Positions 14,860 to 17,399 of a stretch of DNA of 17,399 bases are shown here, piece by piece (the first letter of the stretch is position 1; every line of letters starts with the position of its first letter). Position numbers and translations under genes: made by a program. Source of the stretch: Nitratifractor sp. (GTDB lineage Bacteria; Campylobacterota; Campylobacteria; Campylobacterales; Sulfurovaceae). The DNA lies in assembly GCA_015485845.1 (NCBI GenBank), contig WFSU01000027.1:1-17399 (forward strand), given 5' to 3'. The notes under the pieces were generated by a model, which saw only the letters and a list, made by a program, of their open reading frames with translations, was not told the DNA's origin and made no database searches.

Positions 14860-15333
14860 CTATCGATGCGCCCTACGAATAAATAAGTAAAACATCACCA
14901 ACCCCGCCACCATGAAGATCGCATTACCAAACACGTCATGCGACAGGGAAAAACTCTCTCTCCCCCCCTGCATGACGAACCACGTCACCATAAAAATCCG
15001 CAGGACGTTGAGGATGAGCATCACAGCCGTGCCGCCAATTCCCCAGATGATCCGGCGTCGCCAACTCGAGGGGTAGGCGAAAATCGAGGCGAGGTACATC
15101 AGTACCGGGATCATCCCGTTGCACGCTTTTTCGATCATCAGTTTGTAGTGGGGATTGATCCAAATGTCCGACCCCCGTACCTGTCCCGGCGTCAGACCCC
15201 AGTCCATGATCGCCAGAAGTTTCAGGCGGAGAAATTCGTTGGGGGCGTGTGCCAGCGGGGAAAGATCCCAGTAGAACAGGCCGAACAAAACCCCCAGCCA
15301 GATCAGATAAGAGAGGACGAAACGTTGTGCCAT
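14860..15333 (-). CDS. Small exosortase/archaeosortase-family membrane protein
   Basis: Membrane protein of 157 aa with about four hydrophobic helices. The three catalytic signatures of exosortases are present in order: a cysteine in EKACNGM, an arginine after a helix in LNVLRIFMV and a histidine in SHDVFGN. In the family these transpeptidase-like enzymes cut C-terminal sorting tails (PEP-CTERM or similar) and attach the protein to another envelope component. At 157 aa this is a minimal core, much shorter than the EpsI-fused forms. No tail-bearing substrate is visible in the window. The start at 15333 has AAAAGG about 8 bases upstream. It is divergent from the F-protein gene and tandem with pstS, though pstS has its own promoter. 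Confidence 0.75.
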   Translation of the reverse strand: MAQRFVLSYLIWLGVLFGLFYWDLSPLAHAPNEFLRLKLLAIMDWGLTPGQVRGSDIWINPHYKLMIEKACNGMIPVLMYLASIFAYPSSWRRRIIWGIGGTAVMLILNVLRIFMVTWFVMQGGRESFSLSHDVFGNAIFMVAGLVMFYLFIRRAHR

Positions 15334-15355
15334 CGGGGTACCTTTTGAGAGTTTG

Positions 15356-15391
15356 GGTATAATTATACCTTAGCTTATACATTTTTGCCAA
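15356..15391. promoter_or_regulatory. Palindromic divergent promoter
   Basis: GGTATAATTATACC (15356-15369) is a perfect 14-bp palindrome holding TATAAT on both strands (15358-15363 plus, 15367-15362 minus). It lies between the divergent exosortase-like and F-protein genes. On the minus strand a TTGGCA (15391-15386) sits 18 bp upstream of the -10. On the plus strand no good -35 is seen. The two -10 elements overlap by two bases, so polymerase could occupy only one direction at a time. Confidence 0.6.
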
Positions 15392-15405
15392 GGAATGCCA
15401 ACACC

Positions 15406-16629
15406 ATGCTCTTCAAGTACAAAGGCCTCGAGAAAGAAGGCAAACGCACCAAAGGCACGATCAGCGCATCCTCCCTCGACGAAGCCAAGACCAAGCTCCG
15501 GGCACAGGGAGTCTATTATGATACCCTTCAGGAAGCCCGGGAATTTTCTTTTGAAGGATTCAGCAGCCGTCGCCGGATGCCCAACACCATCCTGAGCAAC
15601 TTCTCCAAAGAGCTTGCCAGCTACCTCAACGCCGGGAATATGACGATCCTCACCGCCCTCAAACTGATGGAGAAGCAGCACAAAAAAGAGAAACACCTCT
15701 ACGCCTTTCTCACCGCCACCAAGACCATGGTCGATGAGGGGAAACCTCTCTCTGTCGCCCTGAACGAGCAGAAGGTGTACGAACTCCCCGACTTTTTCCT
15801 CCAGAGCATCAAGGTTGCCGGTCAGGGGGGGAAGATGGTCGAAGTGCTGAGCAACATGAGCCACTTTTTCGCCTCCCAAAGCCGCATCCGCCAGCAGGTG
15901 ATCAACGCCATGATTTACCCCCTGTTTATCCTCATCGTGGCGGTGGGAATGACCGTCTTCCTCCTCATCTACGTCGTCCCCAAAATCACGGGGATCTTCG
16001 AAGACACTCATCAGGAGCTCCCCGGTATCACAAAATTTGTCCTTGGTGCGAGCCATTTTCTCGGACAGCACTATATCGGACTCATGGTCGGAGCACTGGT
16101 CGCGATCATTGTTGCCAAAGTCGCCTACAGCAAAGTCCGCTCTTTCCACTACATGATCGATGCACTGATGCTGCGCCTCCCCATCGTGGGCAAACTGACC
16201 CAGAATCATGAGCTCGGACGCTTCAGCTACATCATCTCCCTGATGCTCGACTCCGGGGTACCCTATACCCAGGCGGTGACACTGGCAAGCAGTACCTTTG
16301 GCAACCTCGCTATCCAGGATCTCTTTGAAAAAGTCACCACCAAAGTCACCGAAGGGAACAAACTCTCCAATGCCCTCTACTCCGCCAAAGGGGTCAAGCT
16401 CAAAAGCAACTTCCTCCAGACGCTGGCGCTCGGGGAGGAATCGAGCAACGTCGCCTCGGTCATGGGCAACCTCTCCGAGCTCTACAGTGAAGAGAATGAA
16501 CAGGGGATCGACCGGGTACTCAAGATGGTCGAACCGGTGATGATGCTCCTTATCGGCGGGATCGTCGGAGTGATCGTCATGGCGATGCTTCTGCCGATCT
16601 TCAGCATGAGCCTCGGCGCCAAGCTGTAG
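15406..16629 (+). CDS. Type II secretion / type IV pilus F-family inner-membrane protein (GspF/PilC)
   Basis: Inner-membrane platform protein of 407 aa, the normal length for the family. Two repeated T2SSF domains can be read (about 62-190 and 265-395). Each starts FSKELASYLNAG or LGRFSYIISLMLDSG and carries a VAGQGGKMVEVL or LALGEESSNVASVM motif. Membrane helices lie near 168-192, 222-240 and 375-400. It would couple the assembly ATPase to the pseudopilus. I start at the ATG at 15406 (MLFKYKGL), the standard family beginning; a TTG at 15385 in the same frame adds seven unrelated residues. The RDD gene follows after 7 bp. The other pilus or secretion genes are not in the window. Confidence 0.92.
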   Translation: MLFKYKGLEKEGKRTKGTISASSLDEAKTKLRAQGVYYDTLQEAREFSFEGFSSRRRMPNTILSNFSKELASYLNAGNMTILTALKLMEKQHKKEKHLYAFLTATKTMVDEGKPLSVALNEQKVYELPDFFLQSIKVAGQGGKMVEVLSNMSHFFASQSRIRQQVINAMIYPLFILIVAVGMTVFLLIYVVPKITGIFEDTHQELPGITKFVLGASHFLGQHYIGLMVGALVAIIVAKVAYSKVRSFHYMIDALMLRLPIVGKLTQNHELGRFSYIISLMLDSGVPYTQAVTLASSTFGNLAIQDLFEKVTTKVTEGNKLSNALYSAKGVKLKSNFLQTLALGEESSNVASVMGNLSELYSEENEQGIDRVLKMVEPVMMLLIGGIVGVIVMAMLLPIFSMSLGAKL

Positions 16630-16636
16630 GGGGTTC

Positions 16637-17143
16637 ATGATGGCTAAACCTCGTTTTCGCGATCTCAAAAAAGGGAAAATTCCTCCTGCAGCTGCCACTA
16701 AAAAGCCTTCGAGAAAGGGGAACGGAACGTTCCCGGACAAACGCACCCGCTCCAAAGCATTCATTACCGACAGTTTTATGCTCCTGATGCCGGTCATGTA
16801 TGCCGTGATGTATCTCGTCATGGGCGGACGGGAAGGGTTCGCTGCCAATATGCTGCTTGGGTGGATCGATATTCTGGTGCCACTCATCTTCATCCAGATC
16901 GCCTTCATCGCCAAAAGTGGCCAGACCCCCGGTATGCGTGCGTACAACATTCGGGTGGTGGACAACAATACATTGACAACAGCCGGTTTTGGACAGATCG
17001 CCGTACGGCAAATCCTGGCACCCCTCTCCCGTCTGCTCTTCGGGTGGGTCTTTCTGTTTCTGCGTAAAGACCATCGCCAGCCGCACGAATGGCTCAGTCG
17101 TACCGCCTTGATCACCACCGACGATCCCCGTCCCGCCTCATGA
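16637..17143 (+). CDS. RDD-family membrane protein
   Basis: Protein of 168 aa: a basic N-terminal tail of about 45 residues, then an RDD domain. The domain shows the aspartate helix (AFITDSFMLLMPVMYAVMYL), a second helix (WIDILVPLIFIQIAFIA) and the signature GQTPGMRAYNIRVVD, followed by a third hydrophobic segment. RDD proteins are small inner-membrane proteins; a few act as Na+/H+ antiporters, but most have no known role. Tandem ATGs at 16637 and 16640 follow a GGGGG stretch. It sits 7 bp after the F-protein gene and its stop overlaps the MFS start (ATGA), so the three are one operon. Confidence 0.85.
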   Translation: MMAKPRFRDLKKGKIPPAAATKKPSRKGNGTFPDKRTRSKAFITDSFMLLMPVMYAVMYLVMGGREGFAANMLLGWIDILVPLIFIQIAFIAKSGQTPGMRAYNIRVVDNNTLTTAGFGQIAVRQILAPLSRLLFGWVFLFLRKDHRQPHEWLSRTALITTDDPRPAS

Positions 17144-17399
17144 CGGCCCCTCTCTCTGCTGCCCCTTCCCGGCGAGCCATGCTCTCCATCGGGGCATTTT
17201 ACTTTTTTTACTTTGTCCTCATCGGGGTCTACATTATTTACCTGCCGAGAATGCTGACCCGGCAGGGATTCAGCGCCACCGAAGTGGGGATCATCTATGC
17301 CGCCGCCCCGATGATGCGGTTCCTCCTCCCGTTTTTCTTCCGCCGTTTTCTGAGCCTCGATGATCGCGTCTATCGAGGGGCATTGCTTACCCTTTTCGC
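17140..17399 (+). CDS. MFS transporter, N-terminus only (runs off the window)
   Basis: The first 86 codons are present. After a short polar start come two hydrophobic helices: FYFFYFVLIGVYIIYLPRML, then GIIYAAAPMMRFLLPFFF. Between them lies the loop RQGFSATEVG. The pattern FYF..G...YLP..L...G.S..EVG...A..P..RF is that of the MFS_1-like group (LacY/phenylpropionate-permease type). The substrate cannot be told. The start overlaps the RDD stop by 4 bp (ATGA). Confidence 0.75.
   Translation, partial: MTAPLSAAPSRRAMLSIGAFYFFYFVLIGVYIIYLPRMLTRQGFSATEVGIIYAAAPMMRFLLPFFFRRFLSLDDRVYRGALLTLF

Overview
The window looks like a phosphate-starvation (Pho) island from a Gram-negative bacterium, most likely a Campylobacterota member (Sulfurovum/Nitratifractor-like). 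The reasons are a PhosS/PhosR-type two-component system, a PhoX phosphatase, compact overlapping genes, AAGGA-type ribosome binding sites, and promoters with good TATAAT/TACAAT -10 elements but weak -35 elements. The base composition looks GC-richer than most of that phylum. The assignment is an inference from protein style, not from a search.

Layout. Nearly all genes from 1 to about 15330 are on the minus strand. Read in transcription order they are: exosortase-like protein (15333-14860), pstS (14768-13764), a plus-strand AAA ATPase insertion (12387-13679) with a possible gene fragment upstream of it, a secreted LamG/DUF1080-like protein (11952-11314), phoX (11214-9349) with a di-haem cytochrome (9293-7605), a 71-aa protein (7436-7221) with a two-domain OlsF-like ornithine-lipid synthase (7221-5509), then pstC-pstA-pstB-phoU-phoB-phoR (5442-192), and the start of an exported protein (95-1). 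On the plus strand, 15406-17399 carries a T2SS/T4P F protein, an RDD membrane protein and the start of an MFS transporter, in tight or overlapping order.

The main discovery is a shared promoter design. Upstream of pstS, phoX, the 71-aa/olsF pair and pstC lie direct repeats of CTGTAACC (GGTTACAG as read on the plus strand), spaced 11 bp apart. There are four copies at three sites and two to three at pstC. In all four the last copy ends exactly 9 bp before a -10 hexamer. This is the geometry of a PhoB box (11-bp repeats replacing the -35), with CTGTAACC in place of E. coli CTGTCAT. It ties the four transcription units into one regulon that also contains its own regulators.

Together these genes would take up phosphate (PstSCAB), sense it (PstSCAB-PhoU-PhoR-PhoB), release it from organic esters outside the cytoplasm (PhoX, with a co-transcribed di-haem cytochrome of unknown role), and save it by making phosphorus-free ornithine lipids (OlsF). 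The 71-aa protein translationally coupled to OlsF and the cytochrome coupled to PhoX are the least understood members.
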